From the NCBI GenBank assembly GCA_024704765.1, contig JAKMXF010000055.1:325630-389629 (forward strand): a stretch of DNA of 64,000 bases, read 5' to 3'. Below the pieces are notes generated by a model. It was given only the letters and a program-made list of their open reading frames with translations. It was not told the origin of the DNA and searched no databases. This document shows positions 12,862-26,779 of the stretch, one piece after another (the first letter of the stretch is position 1; the number at the start of each line of letters is the position of its first letter). The DNA comes from Oopsacas minuta (Eukaryota > Porifera > Hexactinellida > Lyssacinosida > Leucopsacidae). The translations under genes were made by a program, and so were the position numbers.

Positions 12862-13322
12862 TAAAATGCATGGTGTTCATTTGGGGTAGGTCGTGGGGGG
12901 CTGGATTTAGTTCTAAACCTATATTATTAAATCTCAATTGTTGTCTGTTTGTCCGTTGTCAAGGAAAGGATTTACTGTATGCAATTTTGAAATTGTCGCA
13001 TAACTATGAATTTATCGTGTTTATCAAGGAAGTAGATAGAATTCCTTAAAACTTCACTCAATATATCCAACATGCTGAATTCAATTTTCACACTTTTGGA
13101 TTAATCATATGTAAATTTATTGTTGTTTTTATGAATATAATGCAGACAAATTGCAAAATTGAGGTAGAATCATACTATCAACGACTATACTGCGGTATTC
13201 GAGTATGCTGAGTCTGAATATTGTAAACAACATCAATATTATTGTTATTTGTCGTTAAATACCTCCAGGCGCAATGTGCCGAGTTCATCGCGAAGCGACG
13301 AGCCAAAGGCTTGTTATAGATG
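12862..13322. repeat. Dispersed repeat with GC hairpin terminus, copy 1
   Basis: Shares with 58740-59340 the blocks ATATTATTAAATCTCAATTG, AACTTCACT, CACACTTTTGGATTAATC and TTTTTATGAATATA. It ends with GAGTTCATCGCGAAGCGACG followed by GAGCCAAAGGCTTG. The ending combines TCGCGAAGCGA with an imperfect CGAGCC-AAA-GGCTTG hairpin. A third, partial relative is at 44290-44620. Confidence 0.6.
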
Positions 13323-15859
13323 ATAATATGACAAATCACCCTAAAACTTGATATTTCCTGGCTGTCATCCTGATGAGTATTGTTTATAGCGAGAATTTTA
13401 TGCCTATGTATAATTACACAATAGAGGTGAAAATGAATTCAATTATAGCCATCGACTAAGAATGACATTAATTACAAAGTATAGGAATTTTCTTAAGAAA
13501 TTATGATTCCCAAGTTTCAGGCTATGCTAAATTTAATGGTAACATTTTCGAAAGCTTATGGGATGATGAAATTTCACTCTAAATCCTATGGTAAAGCCAC
13601 TGTGTACCTTTCATTATGTTAATCATTCAACCTTAGGAAGCATACTCCCATCCCGAAAATAGAAGGGCTTTCAGTTAATATTTCAATTTCACCATTATTA
13701 TTCAGTTCAGTTCCTAATAGGTATGGATTACTTTATTCATTGAAAAAATGTTGAAATGGCCCGATTTTTGTTAAATTTCAATTTCAATACTCCACCAAAG
13801 AGTTTTGTCAACGCTACCCGATTGGTCTAAAACTTCGCAATCTATCTTTTCTTATATGTATATGTCTCACAGATTGAGAGGGTATGCACATTCATAAATA
13901 TATATTACAGACACCCTCCAGCCTATCCATTCCTCCCCTTTTTGGCTCGTCGCGTCCTGTATTCTAGTAGTCCTTGCTTATACTACATGTCATTGATTTA
14001 TTTCATCTTTTAATCAATTAATTTGCGTCAATTGCCTTCTTATAATGTAAACAGCCTCACCATAAATGTGGTTGGACATGTGATGCTCTTACATGAAAGT
14101 TTTCAATAAATCTATAGAGAGTAGGCTAGTAGTATTTTCGATCTGCTTGTTGACTAAATAATGATGTCAGTTTCGTGAGAATCAAAATTGATGGATTACA
14201 CTTAATTTACCCCACTAATTATAAACATTTCAGTAGTCCCAATATTGTATCCCCATGTGACATAATATTCGGTTTGCTTAATATGAAGTCTCTATTTGCA
14301 TTAGTCAGCACATTAAGTGGTTTATTAGCGTTAGTAACCAAAATTGTTAATTTTGTGGCTTACTTATGCACCCAAACATTTTCAGACATGTTATCATCTC
14401 AAAATTGAAGGAAAACTTTATTCTAGACTTAACACAATGAGACATGGATCACGATTAGTTGGCTCTTAAATATTTTGTCTGATTATCACCACCAACTCCC
14501 TAATTTCCTCAGCTGATAAAACTGATATGAGCAGTACATGCTTTTCAAATGCTGATCAGCAAACATTTCATCTAACCTTTTCTATTGCACATGTGGAAAT
14601 TATGTATAATTTTAGGTTGCACTCCATTAGTTGCAACCAAAAGCATGACATCGAGCATTTTGATGTGATTTATCCAATTCACATTTCCAATCAAAACGCC
14701 GCACCAGGAATCCCATTACTTCAAATTTACTATTTATTTTTATGGACTACATTTATGCTCCCTACCAAAATAAATCTTACTATATTTCTGGTTGGCACTT
14801 GATTATGTGAGGCCCGCTAAGATCACCAAATGCTCAAATTTGGCTCCCAGGGTGTCACAATTTGGCTCACCCGCTATAATGGAATTTATTCCTTGCTGAT
14901 TATGAATATCTGCATACTAAATAGATTTTAATTCAATATGATTGTGCATTTACTTTAAGTGATATATGGTGGAATAGATTGGCGTTTTCTTTTCTTACTA
15001 ATTTTCGTAAGTTGAATTAATTTTGTATGCAGATTCTCGTTCACATGAAATTCCTTTCATTTTGCGCTCACTTGTCCATTTTTTGGATCTACTTTTTCCT
15101 TGACTACCCAGGAATGTGATACATTTCATTTCAAAATTGTTTGGAATATGTTCATGTGACCCGTTGGATTGCTGGAAATTATATAATTTTGAGAATGACA
15201 CAATCGAAAGACGATTATTTTTCAGTTTCGGGGCATTAACATAATTTTAATTTGTCTCGCAAACGGACCTTTGGTAAAATTTTCCCAAAGTCTGTTGATG
15301 TATAGTGGCTCCCTTATAAGATTATGATACTGTTTGCTTTCATTTGGACTACATTTGCATTTTCTCCAATGTTACAATATTTTGCTTATCATCTAGACTA
15401 GCTATTCATCGTTATTAGACTAGACTAGCTATTCATCGTGTAAATTGGGGAGCTCTACATAGTTGAGTTCTACTCTTTTCGCTTTCTCTAATATTCGTTT
15501 AGCAGGGACGGCATACCCGATGCGGCGAGGTCAGTACCATTGCTAGCTCTGCTATCCAAGCCTTAACGTTAATAATTTCATCTATTTTGTTCCCTTCTAT
15601 ATTTCTTTTAGTGAAATGCACCATATTGCAAATTATCTATGTATGGTGGCCATCCCCTCCCAAAGTAAAAAATTTGAAATTTCGGAGCGTGAGGAGTCTT
15701 CCGTAACACAATGTTAATAATAATCACTTGTATATAGAAAATATTTGTGCAAGTTATGCGGAAATTTTGTCCCAATTTAACTCAATTTTGGCTATCTATA
15801 TAGCGAATTAATATATGCTAAGATCAAGAGAAATTTCCTATTTATTGAATCTGAAATCT

Positions 15860-15889
15860 TTCATTCGATTACGATAGTAATCGAATGAA
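15860..15889. repeat. Perfect 13-bp inverted repeat
   Basis: TTCATTCGATTAC and GTAATCGAATGAA flank a GATA loop. There is no associated gene and it may be trivial. Confidence 0.8.
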
Positions 15890-16463
15890 CAATTACTGTT
15901 TGCCCTGATTAACCGGAAAATTTTTGTTTTGCATGTCATTGATTGCGATGATTTCGTTCCTGGAGATTTGTCCCAAAATTGAGGTTAAATGCTCTATGTT
16001 CAATTTACAAGTTTGGTAGTTTAACTAAGCCATGAGTGAGCATTCTGTCAAGTCTTATATCCTTTTGGTGCCTATCGATAACAAACACTATTTTTTGTCG
16101 ACTGCCATAAAGAGGTCCAGCAAACTGAATATGACATGGATCATGCGTAAAATTTTATTCTACGACCGACTTGGTTCATTAATAAATAGCAGAATGTTCA
16201 TAATATAATAATCGGCATCACATTATGCGTCCCTGACTGTAGTCCATACTTTAATATCCTTTTTTTAGGTTAGCCACCCCAGGGATAGTTATGAATTATA
16301 CATACACGTTGCATTCGTAGTGATGCTGTGAACAATCTCTATCTTTATGTTTAATTCCGGAATATTATCTTTTATGTCTTACAGTTAGTATTATCATCCT
16401 ATTTTATGATTTTATTTGCTATCTTGTAAATTTTTGTATACCAAGAAATGACTTGTGGATTAA

Positions 16464-16805
<342 letters not shown>

Positions 16806-17799
16806 TAATTGTATTTCAATTCTTTTTTGAAACTATCATTTTTTATATAATGACACTTTGTAAATGATTATATTTTTCTTGGGCTGAGTATTTATTCTCT
16901 CATTGTTATTATTCTTCTGAAATTATTTCATTTTCTTGCCATGAATCATTTGTATGTTCTATGTCCGCACTACCCATAATACATTCCTAATGTCCACCTA
17001 GTAATACGAATTTTCTCCTGATGAACTTCTTAATCCAACTGTACTCTAGTTTCTTAATGATTTACAATATCGTGTCCTCGACATTTGAACCGGCCCAGTG
17101 ATTGAAATGTTCTCCGAAGGTTATATGGCCATATTTAGTTCTTTAGGGATGCTTTTTGGTATATCAGCTGGAACAGATCAGGTAATTCTTCACCCGACTA
17201 ACCATTCAAATATACTCTCTCCTCCAGCCCCACTGGTCGACCGACTTAATTACCTCACTAGTCTTCCTGAATCGCAACTTACAAGCCCAAAATGGTCCTA
17301 GTTACATAGAGATGCATTGTACTTATGTGGAAATAGAGTGCGTAGATAAAATATGCGAGATTGTATCTTTATTGTGATAATCAAGTTCAAGTTTCACCTG
17401 TATAATTCTGAAGACCTCCATAATGCGACAGTGTTTCTGATCTGAAATAGCTTCCGACAGTACAAATTCACTTGCATGATCAGACAATTTGCTAAACCGA
17501 CAACATATTCATGGCCCAACTAGTGTCGGTTTATGCAGGTTCCATTGTATGATCTTATCCCAGGAATTAATGAATGGGTGTTTCTTAAGTGCCTGCAAGT
17601 CCACTATTGTTACTAATTCCTTAATCATCCGCACTCGTAGAACAAAAGTTAACAAATTGCTGTAGAGTTTCCGACTTACGGACACGTTGGGGACATCACT
17701 TCTGTCCATTTAGGGTGTTTTCCGCTTCTCGGATACTGCTAAAGTATACATATATGATTACTAATTCATTTCGTTCCAGGATTGTGTCCGTTGTAGAGG

Positions 17800-18780
17800 G
17801 ATTGTCAGCTTCTCCGTGTGTCCGTTTTGGGACACTCCACTGTACCTTTTGCTACTCTTTTAACAAAAGCATTTTTGGGAGGTAAATTTAAAGTTATCAA
17901 AGATATCATGGATGCTAGGGATATAATTACGATCCAGTATTATATTTATGTTCATTATCTCAGTAAAACTCTTAATAATGGATTGATTTCATTGATGGCT
18001 TCAGAAATTCGTTGAATAATTGGTGAAGAAGTAAAATTTATTTTTTTTTTATATTATTGCATGAATCCAAGATGCATAGGGCATGAACAACTTCTGTTTA
18101 GTTATGGTTCTGTATCCCAAGAAATATTCTTGGGCTTTTCACATATTAAACAATTTGATGCCCTAAGCTTATCCAATGAAGCACAATTAATTATTTTTTC
18201 TTACAAACCAGCGGAAAACTCATCTCTATTTCAATAGATGGGGCTAACGTAATGAGTGGTCATGTTAGTGATGTTCAAGCAGTTCTTAGAGATTCTAACT
18301 ATTCTATTAGGCATCTATAACCAACTCTCACACCTTATCTACAATCATCAATGTTAATTGAAATTGGGCTAATCTTGAAATAACTTTAGTTAAGGGAACT
18401 ATCGAAGATTTAAACTTTTCACATATCTTACCATATAATACTAAGAAGGCTGAATTTTTCATTTGAAAAATGTTCTATACCTTTGACTATATCCTCAACA
18501 TTGCATTTTACGAAAAGCAAACCGGATCTCTAGATAATCCAATAACCTTTTTAGAGGATCTCACTAATCAAGTTCGTGTTCTGATTTTAGAGGAGTTGTA
18601 TAAACGATTTTCAATTCAAGTCATTAACATTTTGAAAGATCTTGATAGATTAAATCCTAAATGCATTTTTTGAATTTTGGTGAGCTACAGCAATTATTAG
18701 AACATTAATCAGGTATCTTACTGATAGATGAAATTTCCCTACAATCTGAGTTAAGATTATTAATATTAGTGTAAATTTTT
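17800..18780 (+). pseudogene. hAT-type transposase fossil (ZMYM/ZBED-like)
   Basis: Broken + strand frames contain FATLLTKAFLGGKFKVIKDI, then SQEIFLGFSHIKQFDALSLS, then ISIDGANVMSGHVSDVQAVL, and later LEDLTNQVRVLILEELYKRF. The DGANVMSG motif followed by a V-Q spacing is characteristic of hAT-like transposases and host genes derived from them, such as ZMYM- and ZBED-type proteins. Several stops and frameshifts interrupt it, and the expected HC(Y/H)xHxLNL block is missing or degraded. Ends and terminal repeats were not found, so limits are approximate. Confidence 0.6.
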
Positions 18781-18977
18781 TTGAAGTTTACTACATGAAT
18801 CCGGAAGTATCATGAAATAGATTCATTTGAGAAATTCTTTATCAGTTTAAACTGCATCTGTTAAAAGAACATTTTCTTTTATGAATTGAATATAATCTTT
18901 CAAAGAGAAAAACTTTCTGATTGTTTGTTAAGCCGCAGATTTGGCCATTAATAGGGATATCACTAAGAATACAAATA

Positions 18978-20192
18978 CGGAGGGCACACAAAAAGTGTTC
19001 TCGTTTGTTATCAAACTACAAATGCATTCTAATAAGTTTATTTTATATCTATTTAGACGCATATTATTTACCTACAAAAAAGTTTTCATTCTTTCATCTT
19101 TTGTACTTTTCAAATTGCTTGATTTCTAAATGCTATGGCTTGTATGGTTCCTCAACCAGGATTTGTCCTCACAAGACACGACTTTAGAGCCGTTTAGAAA
19201 CACACGAAACTTTGTAGGAGCACTTTCCAGATATACCTCCTTGTTTTAGAAAAATTGAGCGACCCTACTCAGAGCTTATTCATAAAAATTTTATTGAAGA
19301 TGGCCCTGTCCTGGTAGGCCTAACAAAAGACCCTCATGTTACTTACGCTCAGTTAGAGCATATAACTAAATTGTCAACGGTGAGGATAAAGTCATCATGC
19401 ATAATTGCTCGAACTTAGAAAGTTATGTGCACTTTGGATCCCGCATTCTTTGTGGTCTGATCAGAAAAAGTGCCGAGTGGACTTTTGCAAAATTATGCTT
19501 AAAAGATTCGCTAATGGAACTTCTAGAGCTGTTCCTGAAATACTCACAGGCGATGAGACTTGGATATACCATTATGACCCAGAAACTAAAAGACAATCTA
19601 AGGAGTGGGTCTAAGTAGGTGGTTTACCTCCACAAAGGTCCGGAGAATTAGATCAGTCGGAAAGCAGATGTGGGTGATTTTCTTTAGACGTAGTGGATTT
19701 GTTGAAGGAATTGCACTTGAGGATAGGAAGGCAGTCACCGCTGATTGGTATACCACAATATGTCCGAAAGTATTCAGTGCTATCGAAAAACAAAGTGAGA
19801 AATCAGATGTCCGAGGGATCCTGCTTAACCACGATAATGCTTCATCACATACAGTACTAAGAACTTGTGAGTTTTTAGAGATTTCTAGGATCGGAACGCT
19901 ACTCCACCCACCCTACAGTCCATACCTAGCCTCTTGCGATTTTGGTTATTCCCAAAGCTGAAAGATCGACTTCATGAGAGGAGATTTTCCGCAATGAAGA
20001 ATTTGACTGGGGTACCTTTCGTAGCAATTGAGGAAATACCCATAGAAGAATGGAAAATGTGTTTTGATACCTGGTTTAAACGTATGAAAAATGTATAGAG
20101 TGTCAGGGCGCATATTTTGAAAAAATGTGACTGTTTAAGATGTAATACCTATTTTGTAGGTATATCATCGACAAAACTTTTCGAGTGCCTCG
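18978..20192 (+). mobile_element. Mariner C, about 1215 bp
   Basis: The left end CGGAGGGCACACAAAAAGTG follows TA (18976-18977). The reverse-complemented right end is CGAGGCACTCGAAAAGTTTT and precedes TA (20193-20194). It is in opposite orientation to its relative at 30803-32109. From about 19605 to 20090 the two appear identical, but outside that block they have clearly diverged. Confidence 0.88.
19150..20097 (+). pseudogene. Mariner C transposase (DD34D), frameshifted
   Basis: Recognisable pieces are LRKLCALWIPHSLWSDQKKC and LTGDETWIYHYDPETKRQSK (first Asp), ending EWV then TAA. The next frame gives RWFTSTKVRRIRSVGKQMWV, LLNHDNASSHTVLRTCEFLE (second Asp) and HPPYSPYLASCDFG (third Asp, 34 residues after the second). 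The frame change between EWV and the next block sits at about 19605-19616 and is shared exactly with the copy at 30803-32109. The N-terminal third has further breaks. It is a non-functional product. Confidence 0.85.
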
Positions 20193-20284
20193 TATATATA
20201 CAATAATCGTAGCTTTTGCCAGGAGAGAGAAAAGAGCGGCATTGAAGTAATAATTAGATATTGCTAATTATGAAATCCAATAAG

Positions 20285-20690
20285 TCATATAGATCGCACT
20301 TTCAAGATCGCGATAAGTTTTTGACGATCGGAGGATGATCGCCGATTATATTATAAACAGTCTTCGAGTTTAAGATCGCAATCATTTTTCCCAAAAATTT
20401 TCGATCTCTTCAGGCCGACAGAATTTTCGAATCTAAACCTCAAAATGTGTATATATATTTTTACTAAGTTTCATGGCAATCGGACTGGTAGTTTTTGCAT
20501 GGCCGCCCGGAAGGGCGGACCACCGCAGGTAATAGAGCATCTCCCTATATGAGATGCTTATACTTTTCAGAAATGTGTTTGGGAGAATGTTCGCGATCCT
20601 TTTTGGTATAAGTATCGGAATCAAGATCTCCGATCATTTTTTTTAACGATCGGGATCACGTTCACAATCGTTATTCTCGTGATTATCTAT
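20285..20690. repeat. GATCG-rich repeat with weak inverted ends
   Basis: Clusters of GATCG/CGATC occur on both sides (ACGATCGGAGGATGATCGCC at about 20319 and AACGATCGGGATCACG at about 20646) in roughly inverted arrangement. Between them lies AAGTTTCATGGCAATCGG, a phrase reminiscent of RTE-type LINE or SINE 3' tails. It is probably a nonautonomous repeat; the class is uncertain. Confidence 0.35.
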
Positions 20691-21429
20691 TTCCCTATTT
20701 ATTTATAGCAAACATAGGAATGAATCTGTTATGTTTTATGTATAATTAGGTTACATGTGTAAACTCGGAATTTGGAAATTGCACACCCCAGCAAATCTGC
20801 ACTAGATTCGTGGCTGGACTCATAAGGCCCATAATAACCGTTTCATGATGCTTCAGTACTTAAAGATATTCTACTATAATTATCCCAATATAACCGAAGT
20901 GTCACGTTCGCAAAGAACAGAAATTCTAATTTTATCACTTCGTTTTAACAAATTCCAAGCCCAAATCGAGATTTTGACATTTTACGTCATAAATGGCACA
21001 TTTTCCCTTAATTGTTCGGTTAAAAGTGCCCCTTTTGGACACATTTGAAGATCTTAAAGTGCATATTACTTATTCATTGTATTCAAAATGTATTTATATT
21101 TTGATATAATTTGTCCGAGCATGGGTTTTGCTTTTCGGAAGGGCTAGCGCTGGTCATTGCTCTTTTGGCTGATCCAATCGGAAAAGATGGTTTGGCGTTC
21201 CTGAGGAACGTCATAACTTTTCTTTTCTCTTGAAAGCAGCCAGATCAGTTTAAGATACCTGAATGGCGCCATTTGGGCTCTGGTTTCCTTCTGAGTTGTT
21301 TAACTCGCTTGATGGGTTGTTGAACCAGGTCACACGACGACGGGGATGATACTTTTCTTTCGAATCGTTGCATGATAGTCATAGAGTGTACGTATGGTGG
21401 TGGTGTATGTTTCTAGAAGATCGTCAAGA

Positions 21430-22060
21430 TGATCAGGGGGATTCGAACTTAGGTTGGATGAAGAAAAGTCATCGAGTAAGAGGGGGTGAAGAGGAGGTCA
21501 GCAACAGGACGCGAAGGTGTGATCTTGTCATTCGGATCTTGTGATGACCAAGTTAAGAGTGTGTTCCTTTTCCTGAGTTGCTTGGTGGACATGTTTTTCG
21601 AGAGACATAAAATGGAGGAAATCTGGGAAATCCCTTGTATCCGACTTATTGCCCACATGGATGTTTATGTACCAGTAATGATTAGTGGTTCACTCCAGAT
21701 TTTCATCGATCCATGCATCGATGAGAATTTTGTGAGGAAGTGGATATGGAAACACGATGGTCCTCGGGAGGTCTATAGGTGATAACGATACACAATAGGA
21801 TATCTTTTCCAAGGATATTCCAGTCAGATACTTCTAAGGATTGATGTTCGCCAGAGGAGTTACGTTGGATGGATAAGCGGTCTTGGAATAGTAGAGAAAT
21901 ACCTCCGCGATGTCGGGTAGATTTCCTTTGATCGACAAGCTGATACCCAGGTGGTGTGCATTCAATTCGAGAGGCAGCATCTCGCGGCTTGAGCACGTCT
22001 CAGTGATAGCGACAATGTCAGGTTGGTGTTTGACAGGTGATCGAGACACTGAGCAGATTT
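21430..22060 (-). pseudogene. CR1-like LINE endonuclease (EEP/APE) fossil
   Basis: Minus-strand frames give, in order, HQPDIVAITETC, then KPRDAASRIECTPPGYQLVD, QRKSTRHRGGISLLFQDRLS, then NIHVGNKSDTRDF and a SLEKHVHQATQ to NLVITRSE stretch. These match the order of EEP endonuclease motifs in CR1/jockey-type LINEs: the ITETWL catalytic Glu, the GGG(I/V)A(L/I) block, DFNIHVD and HTLDLVI. At least two frame changes separate the blocks. No reverse transcriptase was recognised downstream, so the copy seems truncated. The region toward about 21120 may be residual linker sequence. Confidence 0.75.
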
Positions 22061-22799
22061 TCTCTTCAGATTTTGACTATAAATACACCGAAGGGAGAGA
22101 TAAGATGTGTAAGATCGAGGAATTGGTAGAATAGTTTTGATGGTTATGAGATGGGATAGGATGGGTTGAGAAACATGTACCGATCGTTTGGCGTTCAGGT
22201 GTTCTTTTTGGAATTTAGTTTGTATTTCGTGTTGGAATATTGTTGGAGTTTTGATTGTTTTCTGAAGGATTTTGGTAAAGTTTGTAATTGTCACAGACGA
22301 AGAATCTGGCTGTTTTGGATTTTAAGATATAGCTAGTATTGAAGAATTACAAATTTCTTTCAATAATTAGTAGTAAACAAGTACATAATTCTGGGCCCAT
22401 TTATATCATCATTCATTATGCCGACTCTTCAGTAAGTTCCTATACTCTATCTTAAGCCTTGAATATAATGAATTTCTATACATTCGATACCAGTAGGCAA
22501 AAACTATTTATACACATTAATTTTTGTCTCACTAGCTAATTTTGCTCCATAAAATGGGAATACTTTGCCTAATAGGATCATCTTTATTCCAAATATTCAA
22601 AATTTCTCAAAATATACTATGATCTGTGATTTTCTTTCAATATGACCAAGGATACTTTAAAATTTGATGAAAATATGTCTGATCATTTTATAGGTTGATA
22701 ATGAATCACATCAAAATTTCTTGAGGATTCAATATTTGGGCTAAAGCAATTCCATTCGGCCAAAAGTAGCGGTAGGTCATTTTCACTTTGTAATACTTC

Positions 22800-23850
22800 G
22801 ATGGAATATTTGAATAAAAGGGATGTTCGTGCAATTATGTGTTACTACCAACGTGGATTCAAAGTGGCTGAGTACAATAACGAGATGTTTTTTGTTTTGG
22901 GTGAAGAGCGTCCAGCATCCAACAATACACAACTGGTGCAGCCGTTTTCCTTTTGGGTTACTTGTCCCTAAAAGATTAAAATCGTTCTAGAGTCCCAGTT
23001 ACTGCTGTACTAGTGAAAATATTGTCAAGGTTGAGGAACTGGTGTGGAAAGACAGGTAAATTACAACCTTGTCAATTAGTACATGATGTATCAGTTTCAT
23101 TGGGGATAATTGGAACAATACTACATCAAGAGCTCGGGTTGAGAAGAGTTTATGCCAAATTGGGCCCACATTTGGTAACTTTTGAGTTGAACAATCGCCG
23201 TATCCAATTTTGGCGCACTATGTTACTGCGTTACTCAAAATCAGATTCTCGGCGGTATTCCAAAGTGATAATGGGTGCTGAGACATTGATATACTTCTAT
23301 GACAAACAACAAAGTTCCAAAGGATATTTAATGACGAGGAACCGGACATAATTCATGTGGGTCTGCCAGAGAATTTAGCAGAGCCCCATGATTTTCTTTA
23401 CTACGAGGGGTATTGAAACCGTTATGCTTCCATTGAAACATACAGTTACTGCAACTTGGTACGTTGAGAGTTGTCTTACTAAAGTATTTCAAGCAATTGA
23501 CGAGTTGAAACCAAAGTTCGGTCTCCGTGGGATGAAATTGCATCATGATAATGCCCAGGCACATACTGCAAGAAGGACCAATAAATTTCATGACAATCAG
23601 GCTTTGAAATGATTGAGCATCCACCCTACAGTCTCGATCTTGCCCCATATGACATAAACTTTCCCTAATTTAAACGAACATCTAAACGGCAGGGGTTTTC
23701 AATCGGTAATATTGCTGATCGCAGCATTTCTGGAGGCAGTTGAGCGTTACCACAAAGTAGCCATTCTTGGCTATTTATATTGTGGTTTGAACATTGTCAG
23801 AAGTGTATTAATGCAAATGGGGATTATTTCGAACATTTAAAATAGCAATT
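22800..23850 (+). pseudogene. Mariner F transposase fossil
   Basis: Frames contain LNKRDVRAIMCYYQRGF, then LHQELGLRRVYAKLGPHLVT, then MGAETLIYFYD (degraded first-Asp block, Glu-Thr retained), then KLHHDNAQAHTARRT (second Asp) and EHPPYSLDLAPYDINF (third Asp). The order and spacing are those of a DD34D mariner. It is interrupted by many stops and frameshifts and is older than the other mariners here. Terminal repeats were not located. Confidence 0.75.
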
Positions 23851-26770
23851 CTTCATCTAATTGTATTAGAAAACATGTAATTTAACGAACTTATTGAACA
23901 CTTGGTATTGAGCGATTTTCTTAGGAACATATCTTTCTATGAACCATTAGATAGTGAAATAGAAGGAGTAACCGCTAAAGCACGAATACATTATACGAGT
24001 AGCAACCACGCTGGCCACCTACCATTCCTTTGGAATTAATTACATTTCAATTACATTTACCTTCATGTCATCTATTACAGTCACTTTTCAATTACTTAAA
24101 AACTGATTGATTACAGAATTTATATTACTAATTGCAATTACCTAATGTCTGATATGAGCCCAACACCTATACATCATTCGGAAAAACTTAACCAGACAGA
24201 AGCACAAATTTGATGGGAACATTTTCACAATAACACATGGTTCCTGCTGTTCGAATAACCGAGATGTAAGGGAAGGTCTACTGTGTAGTAACAGAATCAT
24301 TTATTGGGTGTACGCGGAAAGTTATATAACAATCTGAGGTTACCTTTGAAAAAAAGTTTGAAGATTATTGACATACACCCACCAGAAGTGTTTCTATTCC
24401 CAAACATCCCATCAAAAATAGTACTATACTGTAAAGTCTCGTTATTACAAACATGGTTAAGGCATAACTCAGAATAAGCAGTACAAATTTGTCGACTTTA
24501 TCAATCCCTTTCGATGACGTTTCAAAGTAATTAGTTCGGATAATACCTACTCCGGATAAGGTGTACAAATTTGGGCACTCCCCTGGTATACGCATTAACG
24601 AGAGCCTACTATGCTACATCTGATAATATGTAGTGATGTATTCACATTATATCAGCTATCTCAATTTTGATTTAAAATCGTCTTCTATGCATATTAACTA
24701 TTGAATACATTTCCAACTAAGTTTGATATTGATTTGTTTAACACTTATCATCTTGTGTTACTATGTCCCACTTTGTTCAATTCCAATCTCGGTCAGAGGC
24801 CGGAGTAGCCGGTGGACCAATTTGATTTTGGTCGGAGTTTTGCAGGAGAGGTAAATAAGGAAGTTTTGTTTGAAATCTCCATGTAAGCTGCAGTGCTTGT
24901 TTCACCCACACCTGACAATCTTATCCTGGATAATTCTAGAGAGGTCGAAGAATATATTTGCGATCGATCGCTATACTGGCTCATTATTCTGAATTAGAGA
25001 GAACATGCTTTGAGGATGGATGACTATTAGGAAATATTTGTGACATATTATGAATTAAAGATTCTGAACCTTTATATAGTAGTTATGTTAGAAAAGAATC
25101 CCCTAGACGGTTAGCAGGCATGATCACTATCCATTGTACTACTGGGGCACTGAATATTTTCCGAGAACAATTAGATAATGAAAGCATACTTTGCAACTCT
25201 TCTGTGGTGGCTTACCCAAACAGAGGTAGGGGTAGCGCTCTCTACTCAAGTTAGCCCTTTTCTTATTAAATTCTCATTGACAACTTGTCCAGGCACAAAT
25301 TAGAGGGCTTTCCCACGTTCACCCCTTAAACACCTCTGCAAATCTTCGTTTTCAAATTCTTCGACGCTAGACTAATTTCAATGGACACATTTCTAGTGCT
25401 CTTGAACCCCTACAACTTTTCCTCGTTCGCACGCTCGCTAGTACTTTTATAGTTGATGATTAGTGGCCAGAGGCGAATATTATTCAAACTCTAATTCACG
25501 GCCGCTACCTTTTAATGTGAGTATAATTCTGATAATCGAGGTCGTTTTACATAGTGTAATTAGACTTGGATTCAGTATACATGTTTATACGAGGGACTAT
25601 ACTATGGTATAATCGCATACATACCTAATACATATTTTATAGCCTGCTAAAGAAAGGGTCTGATCACTACTTTTGACTAGTGATAAAGAACTTGGTACAT
25701 AACCACAATTAGGATGCATAATCAACTAATTCGAATCAAAATTCCTATCAATAAGAATGCAAAACAAATTACACTGACTCTGATTCACAGGAATTTACCT
25801 GAAGTTAAAGTTAACGTAATAATACTTTGATTAGGGTAATTCCTTGTTGTTACATATAATCCGTTATTTGATCCCTTGTGGAACAAAAATCTTGTGCCTT
25901 TCTTTTCACCGTATATATATGAAATGATCTGTATTGACAAAATGGTTCCCCTACTAATTGGTTCGGGGCGATTATTTTGATAAATATCCATGGTATTGAA
26001 TAAAATTAGCGAGGGTGTACTATATTCACAATACTAAATCAACCTGCATTCAATTACTGTAAAACATGAAAGTCTGTTCTAGATTTTGCAGGCTCCTCTT
26101 GGGTTGGTCACTACATATTAGTAAGACACATCCCCTGAATTCTGTACATAAATCTTGCACTTGTCATAGCATAGGGATGAGTCTTTGCATATAAGCAGGG
26201 CCATGTGTCCCTCATAATCAAGGAGGGAATGCCTATAAGTTTAGCAAACCATATCCTCACTTGATCAATCGGTGAGCTTGTATTAAAGAAAGGGTAGTTT
26301 AGAGAGAATAATTCGGAGAACATCTTATGTAATCAAGAGCATAAAGGAGTGCATCATTATGAAAGCTGAGTGACGTTATGAAATTGTCTACTGAGCATGC
26401 GTTTACCAATACGATCGTGTCATAATATCCACTCCAAGTAACACAGGCCTCTTCAAGAAAATTATCTGAGGTTATCCGCGTGTCCAATGATAAAGTTATC
26501 GTTGAGGTTCTTCATTCAGGGTAGTTTAGAATCAATTCATTTAAACAGGCTGAAGTACCTTTGTTGAATATGTCATGATCTTTGCTGCCAACGTGCTGAC
26601 AACTCGAAGTCATCGTTTCTATACTGGTAAAAGGAAAGGAGATGATGGTATGAGTACATTTTAGTTAGGCATCAATTGAAAAGAATCATCATCATTTTGG
26701 TTATCAATACACTGATAGTTTTTAGGTAATTCTTCTGGTATCTCGTTAGATGACGGTTTCAACAGTTTTA
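23850..26770. other. Unassigned intronic stretch
   Basis: I see no recognisable gene, RNA or bounded repeat here. Several minus-strand ORFs of 60-80 codons occur but show no domain motif. A slightly less AT-rich segment at about 25200-25500 has no assignable content. Confidence 0.5.
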
Positions 26771-26779
26771 CTTTTGATC

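Noticed and set aside
17640-17838. Possible complete pogo-like element
   Set aside because: GGACAC-type blocks and a CACTG-TA right end are visible, but the left end and its duplication could not be fixed, so it is mentioned only within the intron.
21486-22134. + strand ORFs of 74-98 codons
   Set aside because: They lie antisense to the LINE endonuclease fossil, whose motifs read on the minus strand.
24365-24984. Minus-strand ORFs of 63-76 codons
   Set aside because: No domain, no collinear pieces and no supporting context.
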